A model generated the notes under the pieces. It searched no databases. It saw only the letters and a program-made list of their open reading frames with translations, and had not been told where the DNA came from. Both the position numbers and the translations under genes were made by a program. A stretch of DNA of 16,770 nt from Hyphochytrium catenoides. Its lineage: Eukaryota; Sar; Hyphochytriomycetes; Hyphochytriales; Hyphochytriaceae. Location of the stretch: positions 35,327 to 52,096 of the forward strand of contig FLMG01004529.1 in NCBI GenBank assembly GCA_900088475.1, given 5' to 3'. Of this stretch, positions 1 through 8,949 are shown piece after piece; the first letter of the stretch is position 1, and each line of letters begins with the position of its first letter.

Positions 1-52
1 ACAGAGAGAGAGAGAGGGAGAGTATAAGAGAGAGAGAGAGAAAGAGAGAGAG
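1..52. repeat. GA microsatellite at left edge
   Basis: The stretch is almost entirely alternating G and A with a few interruptions (GGGAG, TATAAG). It is cut by the window edge, so its full length is unknown. It matches the GA/CT repeats elsewhere in the window. Confidence 0.9.
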
Positions 53-532
53 ACCAGCCACGATGGATGATGATGGTGAGACGGGGAAATCTCTCTTTAA
101 CTCTTTTGAACGTCATTTTACTCCTCTGACCTTTCGCTCTCAGAACCCGGCAGGAAGATCCAGTGAAAGTTTCACAGAATCTTCACAGTGCGAATTGACA
201 GCATTATTTACCTTGCACATTCCATTTTTCACATCGTCAATTTTCAAGTCTAATAACAACCTGAACCTCGGAGGTGCCTACGAGTATAAGTAGTTCAGTG
301 CCATGGGGTTATTTGACATGGGGAAGCGAGGACCAGCGTAATACTCCCTAGTAACTAAACCAGGGGATTGCAAATTGGCAATTGTGAATTATACTCCACG
401 TAAGAGGAAACAAGATTCAAAATTTCCCGCCAACTACGCTTCCCCAAGTTTCACAGTTTTCTTTCTTTTGGAGGCATCATAAAGCTTCATCCAGCCGCCG
501 TGAGAGATCGCGCTCTCAGTCTCGTTGCGGCC
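53..532. other. Non-coding stretch upstream of first gene
   Basis: No convincing gene is visible. A 76-codon open frame crosses it but has no recognisable motif and no adjoining exon. The stretch is AT-richer than the coding parts and directly precedes the first plus-strand gene, so it probably contains that gene's promoter and leader. Confidence 0.5.
423..431 (+). promoter_or_regulatory. E2F-like site TTTCCCGCC
   Basis: TTTCCCGCC is a textbook match to the E2F/DP consensus known from animals and plants. It lies about 100 bases before the first ATG of the 533-1636 gene, a suitable place for a promoter element. It is a single 9-base match, so chance is a fair alternative. Confidence 0.2.
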
Positions 533-1636
533 ATGTGCGCTTCAGCCCGCCCCACAATGCCTTCGCACGAGTACTGGTGGGAAGACCCCCAGAACGTCCT
601 CCTTGGAGGAAAGCTTAGGCGTCCGCGACTGCAGGCGTTACACTCTGGCAAGCTCTGGCGCTGTGAGGTGACGTTCTATTCTAAAGCGGGCATCAAAGGT
701 GAGCGAAGGTATAGCTCAACGCATCACTCAAGGGAAGAGGCGGCTGTAGCTATGGACAGTTTCTTGGAGTCTTTCAACTCTCCTAGAAGGCTACCCTTGG
801 GCATAGCCAGAGATTCGATCCCTCCTCGTCCGTCTTTGAGGGAAACAGCAACCAAACGCAGGAAGATGGCTGATGTCACAGGCGCGGCGACTTCGGCTGT
901 CTTTGCAACGAAGCCGACAGCATCTGACCTGGGTGCCTACGAAAGAGTGAAAAGAGAGCTAAGGTGGCCTCGATTGACATTGCTACATTGGCAGACCCAT
1001 AAGGACTTAAAGCACGTACGGAAGCTGGAAAATATTCCCAGAAGTGTAAGGCTACGGCTCCATTGTGAGTTCGGAGAAGGAGACTCGACGCTGGCGGCGT
1101 TGAGCAGAGTCGATTCTGATCTTGCTGCGCTGCCTGATGTTGAAGGCGGCAGACCATCTGATGCGACTAATAACGGGCAGAAGACGCTGCTACTATGCAC
1201 AAAGCCGAAGAATTGAGCAACCGCGCGAGAAGTGGCAAGCCTACCAACTTCTTAACAGCGAGGAAACATAGGATGAGGAGGAAGAAGAGATGAGAAGCGG
1301 TATTGCTTTAGATACGGACGACTTTCAAGCCCCTCCCTCTGGAGATGATAACTTGAGTAAGAAAGGTGAGCGCCTCTCTAGGAGGAGAGTTCTTCCTTCC
1401 GACGGCCGCCGTCAGTCAGTCCCACTACTCAGCTACTACAGCGGGTCATTGTCCAAGCAACGCTGGTGCCCCAACCAACTACTAGGGAAAACAACGCCAC
1501 TAGGGACTTTGAACGCGCCATGAAGGTGTTTGACGAGGGCCTGCAGGATCTACTGCGGCTTCTTGTTGACCATCTAGAGGTAACTGAATCAAGAAGTAAA
1601 ACCGAGAGCGGGCTCCTCGCTCAGCGCAAGTTTTAG
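533..1636 (+). CDS. Unassigned protein, possible degenerate AP2-like domain (three-exon model)
   Basis: Proposed exons are 533-1045, 1272-1365 and 1416-1636, giving 275 residues. Phases agree: phase 0 at donor GTAAGG (1046) to CATAG|GAT, then phase 1 at donor GTGAGC (1366) to GTCAG|TC. The second intron is only 50 bases. Residues about 30-85 run from SGKLWRCEV to SREEAAVAMD; tryptophan plus an EEAA.A.D helix loosely recalls an AP2/ERF DNA-binding domain, but the usual YRG and LG.F motifs are absent. A basic cluster (KRRKM) follows. Exon 2 starts acidic (DEEEEE) and exon 3 ends with an amphipathic helix (FDEGLQDLLRLLVDHLE). Without splicing the first frame simply ends at 1216 with 227 residues from the same ATG. 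A second ATG at 557 could be the true start. Neither the function nor the gene model is secure. Confidence 0.4.
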
Positions 1637-2364
1637 GGCCTTATATGGGTAGGGTACCTCTTGAAATCAATTCTCCCAAATAAGAAGGAGGGTTTGATGG
1701 GCGGTGTGCCGCTAGCTGTGTGGCCACTGCAGCAGTACCACTACTGCGATCTACCTACACCAGCGAGGAGCTTTATTTTATCGTGATAAAGGAAGGGTAT
1801 TCCAAGTTAGTGCTTCTTCTTCTTCTACGCGTTCCTGCAGCACTACTGCTAGCTACTTCTTACCGTCATTATAGCCGCAGCAGTAGTAGCTCTTTACCTC
1901 CTGATCCGTTCCATGAAAAGAGAGGTGACATTTTTGTTGATTTGTTGGTGGTGAATACGATGATCAGTCGTTATCATAGTGACCTCTACGTGGGGATGGT
2001 GTTGTTCTGGCGAGGAGGTCCAGGTGTTGACGCTGCCGAATCTCCTTCCGCAGGTGCTGCTATCCTCCTTGTGAAGCCCCATGCAGGCGCTCTCTATATA
2101 TATCGCAGGGACGACGACTGCAGACCTGCAATAATAACAGTGGAACTACAATCTCATTCTTCATTCTTCATGTCGCTTCAGGCAGCAGAATCAGAAAGCA
2201 CTGTAACTACCATATAACGCTGGCTAACAAATCTAGAACTGATTGCAGCTAAGATAACCTCAAATTTGATAACCGCTTTGTGGTTACTCTTGCTCTGGAT
2301 GGGAGGAGGAAACGGGCTCTTTTGCTGGGTTTGTAACGGTTCTGGAGGGGAGATGCTTCTCCTC

Positions 2365-2367
<3 letters not shown>
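1637..2367. other. Intergenic, no convincing gene
   Basis: The stretch holds an open frame (about 1720-2217) with no ATG at its head and no family resemblance. It also holds several GCAGCAGTA-like trinucleotide runs and an AATAAG near 1676, a possible variant poly(A) signal for the preceding gene. I see no RNA gene. Confidence 0.5.
1842..1887. repeat. Inverted repeat, 9-base arms
   Basis: ACTACTGCT at 1842-1850 is perfectly complementary to AGCAGTAGT at 1879-1887, leaving a loop of 28 bases. It sits in DNA with related GCAGTA/TACTGC runs, including GCAGTA-CCAC-TACTGC near 1732. It could form a small hairpin in RNA, or be a by-product of the local trinucleotide bias. Confidence 0.45.
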
Positions 2368-2408
<41 letters not shown>

Positions 2409-2512
2409 CCGCTCCTCTCTCTCTCGCCCGCTCTCTCTCTCTCTCTCTCCCGCTCTCTCTGTCTCTCGTTTCCTCCATTTTCTCCTCCCTCTCTCTCTTC
2501 CTTCTCTTCGTC
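2368..2512. repeat. Compound CT microsatellite
   Basis: An uninterrupted (CT)n run of about 19 units fills 2368-2406. Further CT blocks follow, separated by the motif CGCCCGCTC, which appears twice. The minus-strand frames reading RERERE through it are artefacts of the repeat. The polypurine/polypyrimidine mirror symmetry is of the kind that can form a triplex (H-DNA). Confidence 0.95.
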
Positions 2513-3685
2513 TTTGACATGTAGCAAATATCTCTCTCTCCTTGGAAGTGTTCTCCAAGTGTAAGTGTGCTCTTCTCTCCCTTTCTTGGTCAGAAAGCTT
2601 TCTACATTCCTGTGCTAATAGTTCCCCTTCAGTCGTGTCACCCTCTCCTAAAAGATATGATACCGACCAGTTCCCCTTCTTCCCCCTCTTTTTCCCCCTC
2701 TCCTTACCACCTCAGTGCCTCTCTCTCTCTGTTTCTCTTCTCTTTTCCTCCAACCTCTTGTTTCCTCTCCCATCCTTTCTCCCTTTTGTCCTTATCTCTA
2801 TGTGTCACCCTCTGGGTTCACACTCTCCCTCAGTTCGTGGCACCTCCTCTCTTGCTCTATCTAATCCCTTCTCTTTTTTGGTCTCTCTCTCCGTCGTTCT
2901 AATCTTTCTCTCTTTCGTTGCTCTCCCTCCGTCTCCTCTCTGACTCATTGCGTTGATCGCTCTAAGGCACACTGATGTCCAACCACCTCTTCGGATCCGA
3001 TCCTCCAGCGCAGTGCCCTGCCTCCATCATCCATCAGCCTTCCGCCCATCCCCCATCATAAAAGTACCGCCGCCTCCACCCGCGAACTGGGAGGAGAAAG
3101 AGACCTCCTGATAGAGAGAGTAAGACCGAACGTGGGCAGAGACTGCAGACCGTCTGCTGCCCCTCCCGTTGCAACTATCAGGGTCTTGATATTAGCTGCA
3201 TCTCTGAATGAGAGATACTTCGCCTCCAGGCCTGGAGGATGCTGGCGGTCAGGGAAAGGTCAAGTCGATGTTATGAAGTCGAACAGTGAGCGGGGCGGGG
3301 GGCGGAGGAGGAGAACTGGGGAGACAGGATAGTCTTGAGCTTCCTTCCCTCCATACGGGCCTCGTTATTTGCCCCTAATACCCCTACGTCGGCATCCGTC
3401 TTCTCTCCTCGCCTCTCACCGTCTCTCTCCTCTCTTATTAGCTTATGCCTTGAGTGTCAGGTGCTCAAGAGTACGAGGAAGGTGTTTGTTTCCTTTTTAT
3501 AGCTTATTAGCGGAAGAGGAGACTGAGTGCATCTTGGTTGCTATTGGTGGGAAGGCGAAGGGCGCGCGAGGGAGAGAAAGAGAGAGGAGAGAGACACACC
3601 AGAGAGAGAGAGCGAAAGTTTTAATTGGAGAATAAGAGCAAAGAGTATATCAAGGACAATAGGAAGACGGGGGAGAGAGAGAGAG
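2513..3685 (+). other. Pyrimidine-rich stretch and probable 5' leader of the LRR gene
   Basis: No coding gene is recognisable. Bases 2560-2945 are heavily pyrimidine-rich on the plus strand, as the LRR gene's introns are. Acceptor-like sites with good tracts occur at TCTTATTAG (ends 3441) and AGCTTATTAG (ends about 3511). From about 3567 to 3685 the sequence becomes purine-rich (GA runs) right up to the start codon. A transcribed leader containing one or more 5' UTR introns would explain this; no donor is obvious enough to name. Confidence 0.4.
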
Positions 3686-6600
3686 ATGTATTCAATCAGT
3701 AAAAATCTGCAAGCGAAGAGAACGGTCCAACCAGTTGGACTCCAGTTCTCCCACACTCTAAATAACTTTGAGGACGTGGAGCTTGGGCGCTCTCTCGCTC
3801 TAGAGAGACAGATCGCCGAGGAGAAAGAGCAGCGAGCGGCGAGATTGGAAGAAGAGATATTTGGAGGAGGAGCAACGCCAGGAGGAGGAGAAAATGAAAA
3901 TAAGAGAGAGATAACACGAGGATCATCCTTCCTCTCTGCCTCTTCTTCTCTCTCTCTTTCCTCTGCTCTCTCCTATAAAAGCCATCGTCCCTCCAGCGTC
4001 AAGCCAGCCTTCGCTCCCCAACAGAGTGGGGTGGGCTCGTTAAAGGAGGAGACAGAGGAAGATCGGACGAGGGAAACAGCGTCAGCAAAGACAGATATCG
4101 TGGCGGTCTCTCTCTCTTCTCCATCCATTTCTTCTGGTTCATCGCCTGCGAGCAGAAGATCTCCGAATGCAGTGGAGAGAAGGGAATCTCGTCCTCTCCC
4201 CGCAGGAGGAAGTAAAGAGGAAAGTGGCGGAGAAAGGTCCCCCGCTGCCCATACTAGGACGACTCTACAGCGATTTCATTTCGAAGAGGCGGAAGACAGA
4301 GGGAAAGTGAGCCCAATCAAGAGCTTGATGGGAGAGAAAGAGGAGCAGGAGATGGGGCCGGAGAGGGATTCGGACGTGGCTGAGGAGGAGAGAGACAGAG
4401 ACGAATCGGAGAGTCCGTCTACTTTCTTCATCCGACCGAGATGTATTCCAGAAGAGGTACGACAGCTCTCGTAGTCCTTCTTCGCTCTCTCCTTCTTTTC
4501 TCCCTCTTTATCCCTTTCTCACACTCTTCGTCTCTCGCTCTCTCTCTCGCTCGCTCACTCCCCCTTCCCTCTCTGTCTCTCCTCTCTCTCTTCTGTCGCT
4601 CTCTTCTTTCTCTCTCTTTCTTTCCTCTCTCTCTCGCTCTCTCCCCCTTCCCTCTCTCTCTCCTCTCTCTCTCTCTCTTCTGTCGCTCTCTCCTCTTCTT
4701 TTCTTCCTCTTTTTTTCTCTCTCTCTCTCTCATTTTTTACCTCTCTCTCTTTTTCCACCTCTCCCTCCTTTACCATAATATATTCCGGTCTCTTCTCTCC
4801 CATTGCACCGTGGCTTGTCTCTCCCTCTCCCTTAGCTCTCCCTTTCGCTCTTCTTTTTCTCTTGTTGCATTTTCCTTCTGTCGTCTCCGCTTCTTCATAT
4901 ATCTCCCTGAGCCATTTGATCTGTCCTGCACTACATGCTAACGCTTTTCCTTCTTCTTGTCGTGCAATGTGTTACGCTCTCTCCCTCTGTGCAGGAGATC
5001 CTGCTGACTAGAGAGCGAGGAGAGGTCACTCTCCCGTCACTCGCGGAGATGCTACGGCTTAGGCCACAAGCCCATCGTCTCATCCAAATTGGCTCCAATG
5101 TTGATGACTTCTTCCTACGGAAGCTTCCCAATGTAAGTGTGGAAGAGCGAGAAGAGAGAAAGTAGAAGACAAGGAGAAAGAGAGAGCACGGGAACACGCT
5201 AGTGTGCAAGAGGATAGTAGAAGGAGGAGAGAAACTGTTCGCCTTCAGCCTCCTTCGCTCCTTACTCCTCTTTCTTCTCCTCTTTCTCTAAGCCTCCTCA
5301 TTTTTACTGCTCTTGCTTGTCCCTTTTTAGCTTCTTCAGTGCTAGCTTACTTGTCACAGACAGTGGCTTGGTTACTTCTTTACTACGGCCAGTGTCGGGC
5401 TGCCCCTGGCTTCTCTCAGTTCTTTCTTTTTTCTTTTATTAATCCATGATGTCAATATACTCTCTCTTCTTCCTTTTCTTCCTTCTCTCTTTCTCTTTCT
5501 CTTTGTCTCTCTCTCATTCTATCTTTCTCTACTCTCTCGCTCTCTCTTTCGTTCTCTCTTTCTCTCTCTCTCTCTCTCTTCCTCTCTCTTCTGCAAGATT
5601 TGGTCAGAGCTGGACAGCTTAACTTTAGACGGAAACGATCGAGTCACTTTCTCAGGTATCAGAGCCCTGTTGCAGAGTGCTACGCAGCTGAAGAGTCTTA
5701 GACTTATCAGGTGCAATAGCCTCTTCGAAAGGTAAGAGACTAGGAGACTTAGAAGGAAGGGGAATAAGCTTGAACAGAGTCAGGGAGAGAGAGGAGAGAG
5801 AGAGAGACCAGGGCGGACAGGATCATGGATGATGCGAGAAGGAAAGGACTGGGAGAAGGGAAGCTGGAAGAAGAGGACATGCGAAGCCAGAAAGGCAGAG
5901 TAGGGGAGATGATGAACAGAGTAGGCTAGATGGACAAGCTCAATGTTAGGATTAGTAGTAGAAAAGAACATTCGTGTGCCGCCTGATATCTTTCTCTCTT
6001 TCTGCTGCAAACAGGAGAGAGACTGGAGAAAAGGAAGATGCCAGGATAGAGGAAGATCCTCAGAATAGAGAGACAAAACAGAAAGGAAAGGCTACCATCC
6101 ATCATGCAAGCGAAGGTGCGACTCACGCAAAGGCAAACCTGGCTGAAATGTTACAGGTACGTTCCTTCATAATAAGGCCTCACTCATCCTTACCATTCTG
6201 TAGCTTCTTTCTCTCTCCGCGTGGTCTCTCGCTCTCTTCTCATGTCTCTCTCCCCTCTACTTCTAGACCTCTTTCCTCCGACTTCCAAGGACTTTGCTTG
6301 TCTCCCATGTTGGCCGTGGTGGTGCTATTGTCCTTTCTTCCCTTACATTCTCGTATTTCCTAAAGCTTTCCTGGTAGTTACTGGTCAGTCACTCCCTCTA
6401 CGAAAGTACCATCTGCTTGCTTATGATCTCATGACAGCCTCATCGCGTCTGCTCGTCCTCTATCACGTGGTTGTCAGCTCTGGACCGACCATGATCCTTA
6501 GTGTTCGGAACTAACACCCTTCTGTTCACTTGTAGAAGCTTGAAGATCTCTCTCTCTCTCACTGCCGCGGAATCGATGACGCTTTTCTCTCTCTTATCAC

Positions 6601-8575
6601 CAATGAAGAAGAAGATGAGGTAGAGGACGAAAGTGAAGGAGGGAGACGCCGGTCAGTTGATCTTTCGGCTGTGGGCTTCGTTGCACGCTTCAGATCCCGG
6701 CTGAAGAAGCGGTGAGACAGTCTAATCTCCTATCTGCCCCATGCCATCTGGTACCTTCTCTTCATCTCTGCTCTTCGTACCAGATCCAGTGCTTCTTTTG
6801 TTCAGCAAGAAAGGGACCACAAGTGCTTCTGTCAATCACACTACTCGCCTCCCTTTCCTAACAAAGCATCCCTCTGCTGCGCTTGGCGTTGGTACCTTAG
6901 ATTAAAGGCACAACGGGCGAGTATCTTGCAATCAGCAGCGGCCAATGCAAGAGGATCGGTTGCAAACCTTAGCGCGGCGGGTCTGCAGGAAGAAGAGAGC
7001 GAGGCTGAGGAAGAGATAAAGAACAGTTTACCAAGAAAGACTCTTCCTTTAAAAAGTCTTGATTTGTCAGGCTGCAGGGTAAGCATCGCCCATCCAATTG
7101 CAAGCTTCTCTTGTCCGATCCTTCTGCCCATTGTTATTCACTCTGGCTGCCCTGCTTCAATTACATGCCGATCTCTCCGACCCTCACTCTCTCTCCCATC
7201 TTTACAGTTTGGAGACACTGGTCTGAGGCACCTCCTAGCCCGCTGTCCGGACCTGGAGATACTCCGCCTCTCCTCCTGTTCCCAACGCTACCTCACTTCC
7301 CATGGCCTTAGGGCTATTCCCGCCTACACTCGCAGGCTGACAGCACTGGACCTCAGTGGCTGCTATCAGCTGTCTTCAAGAACGCTAAGAAGGATCAGCA
7401 AAAACTGCAAGAAGCTGAGAAGGGTAGCCCTGGTAAGAACGCCGCTGCGAACGCGCCCAATGAACCTTGTACGAGATGGTTTTGGGCTCCTTTTTTAACC
7501 AGTCGAAGGAGAGAGGATGTTTTTTCTTTAGTCGTCGTAGCTGTCCAGGGAACAAGAGCATCTAGGTCAGAAGTTTGACCTCTATTTGTTCCCCGGTCCA
7601 TGTTCTTCTCGTTCCTTGGGTTCTGTTCCACCGGGCGATCCAGGCGGGCTGCGCACAGATCGAGGATAGTGCTATCGTCATACTATCAGAGCAACTCCAA
7701 GAGCTTGAGATCGTCGATCTCTCGGCCATCAAGAAGATTACGTCCATTGCAGTCTCCAGCTTGGGAGAGAAGTAAGAAGCTCTTAACTGCCGCTAAATCT
7801 CTCATCCATTGGGGAGCGTGCGTTTATGTTTCACCAATCGTCACCAGCTCTGCTTCCTCTACTGTTACAGTTGTGCGGCCTCTATCGTCACCTTACGTTC
7901 GTATACAGGGTAACTTCCGCCTTTGACCTCCTCTCTCGCCAAATGCACCGGTGTACCTTGCTGGTCATCAGATGCGGCTGCCCTTTTCAATGCTGCTTCT
8001 TATCTGCTTTCCGTCTTGTCATTATATCTATGGACCTTCATCATCTATTCATGATATCTTTGTGGATTGTCGTCACAGGTGCAAAAAATTGCGGTGGATT
8101 AGCCTCATCGGGTGTCCGGGCATCAGTGAGCACTTTATAGCCTCCTTCAAGAAGAAACGCCCTAGAATCACGGTGATTAGGTGAGTGGACTGTGGGCCGT
8201 GCTCGAGTATGCCGAAGTTCTCATCATCATCCCGTCTGGGCCGCAAATCTCTATTCAAGCCTTACTTTGCACGCCTTCTTCCATACTCTTCCTACCCTTG
8301 TCCTAAGCACACACTTATTGAACAATGGGATGGGTTCAGTTCCGTTGTTTCTGGCCCATGTCCGGGGTCATTCCTCAGCACCTTGGCTCATCTCTCACAT
8401 CTGGGATATTCTCTTTGTGTCGTGCAGTGGGGTACCAGTCTGTACCACCAGAGAAGATAGAAGTTGGATCACCCGCGGAATGCCCACGCTACATCCGAAA
8501 CTGGCTATGGAGAAGAAGAAAAAGAAGAAGAAAGGCAAAGGAGGAACTAAGAAAAAAGGGGCCAAAGCGAGGTAG
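3686..8575 (+). CDS. Leucine-rich-repeat protein, AMN1/FBXL/Rad7-like, ten exons
   Basis: Exons: 3686-4456, 4995-5132, 5598-5731, 6015-6156, 6536-6711, 6901-7078, 7208-7432, 7644-7771, 8079-8180, 8428-8575. All introns are GT-AG and phases agree, giving 713 residues. The ATG is the first in frame and directly follows a GA-rich leader. Residues 1-257 (exon 1) are low-complexity and charged, with a short coiled-coil-like helix (about 35-55) and Ser-rich runs. From about residue 285 LRRs of the cysteine-containing type appear: LEDLSLSHCRGIDDAFL, LKSLDLSGCR, LTALDLSGCYQLSSRTL, LRWISLIGCPGISEHF. Exon 4 is a charged insertion between repeats. The last 25 residues are mostly lysine, possibly a nuclear or nucleolar signal. 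LRRs of this type occur in AMN1, F-box LRR proteins and the repair protein Rad7; no F-box is visible, so the partner and pathway are unknown. The likely role is a protein-interaction scaffold. Exon 6 may instead begin at 6784 (39 extra residues). Confidence 0.85.
4457..4994 (+). repeat. CT-rich intron 1 of the LRR gene
   Basis: This 538-base intron, the longest in the window, starts GTACGA and ends TGTGCAG. It is very pyrimidine-rich, with repeated CTCTCT blocks and a roughly duplicated segment (CGCTCTCTCCCCCTTCCCTC-like, near 4550 and 4635). The minus-strand RERERE frames here are spurious. Confidence 0.85.
5461..5589 (+). repeat. CT tract in intron 2 just before exon 3
   Basis: A run of CT and TTTCTCT units ends in a nearly pure (CT)n at about 5561-5589, only about 8 bases before exon 3 of the LRR gene. 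It serves as the polypyrimidine tract but is far longer than splicing needs. A complementary GA tract lies on the other side of the exon. Confidence 0.9.
5783..5807 (+). repeat. GA tract in intron 3 just after exon 3
   Basis: A nearly pure (GA)n run about 50 bases into intron 3 of the LRR gene, opposite in sense to the CT tract of intron 2. It is one of few purine repeats in an otherwise pyrimidine-biased transcript. Confidence 0.9.
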
Positions 8576-8949
8576 TGGAACAAAAATGAGAGGAGCCTTC
8601 TCGTTCTTCCCATTCCTTCAGCGGTTTGGGCGTGCTGTCCCTACCAGGCCATTGAGTCTTACGAAGGAAGACAGCACCCTGCCGTCCTGGTGTCCATGTT
8701 AGGCGTATACCCGCAGGTCTTGCTACTTTTTGTCTTCTGTCGTACGCCAGTTTTGAATATTTGGGCTTTATAAGGCAGGAGATAAGAGAAGATGGATTGC
8801 GGAAGGTTGGGAAAAGTAGCTGTAAGGAGGAGACTACGCAAGAATAAGAGAGAGCAAAGGGAATAACCAGAGAAATTCTAAGACGATGGAGTTGGATATA
8901 AAGTTCTTCGGTAGACGTACACTTGCTCTTTATTTCCCCTTGATATATA
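8576..8949. other. Convergent intergenic gap
   Basis: This 374-base gap separates the stop codons of the LRR gene (+) and the NOT3 gene (-) and must hold both 3' UTRs. No AATAAA follows the plus-strand stop; the nearest similar hexamer is AATAAG near 8843. No gene is visible. Confidence 0.6.
8929..8934 (-). terminator. AATAAA poly(A) signal of the NOT3 gene
   Basis: The minus strand reads GGAAATAAAGAG starting 16 bases after the NOT3 stop codon. It is a perfect match to the canonical polyadenylation hexamer in the expected orientation, though it would give a very short 3' UTR. Confidence 0.5.

Noticed and set aside
811-824. GATTCGATCC, another B-box-like match
   Set aside because: No A-box at a suitable distance and no acceptor-stem pairing; it falls within the open frame of the first gene.
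1720-2217. 165-codon open frame
   Set aside because: It starts with GTG, has no recognisable motif, runs through trinucleotide repeats, and has no joining exons.
2178-2558. Minus-strand frames rich in Arg-Glu over the CT repeat
   Set aside because: They are translations of a dinucleotide repeat; all frames stay open because CT/GA units contain no stops.
4428-4803. Minus-strand RERERE frames opposite intron 1
   Set aside because: Same repeat artefact, lying inside an intron bounded by phase-matched exons of the plus-strand gene.
5780-6126. Minus-strand frames of 66 and 98 codons
   Set aside because: They are antisense to exon 4 and intron 3 of the LRR gene, which are supported by phase-matched splicing.
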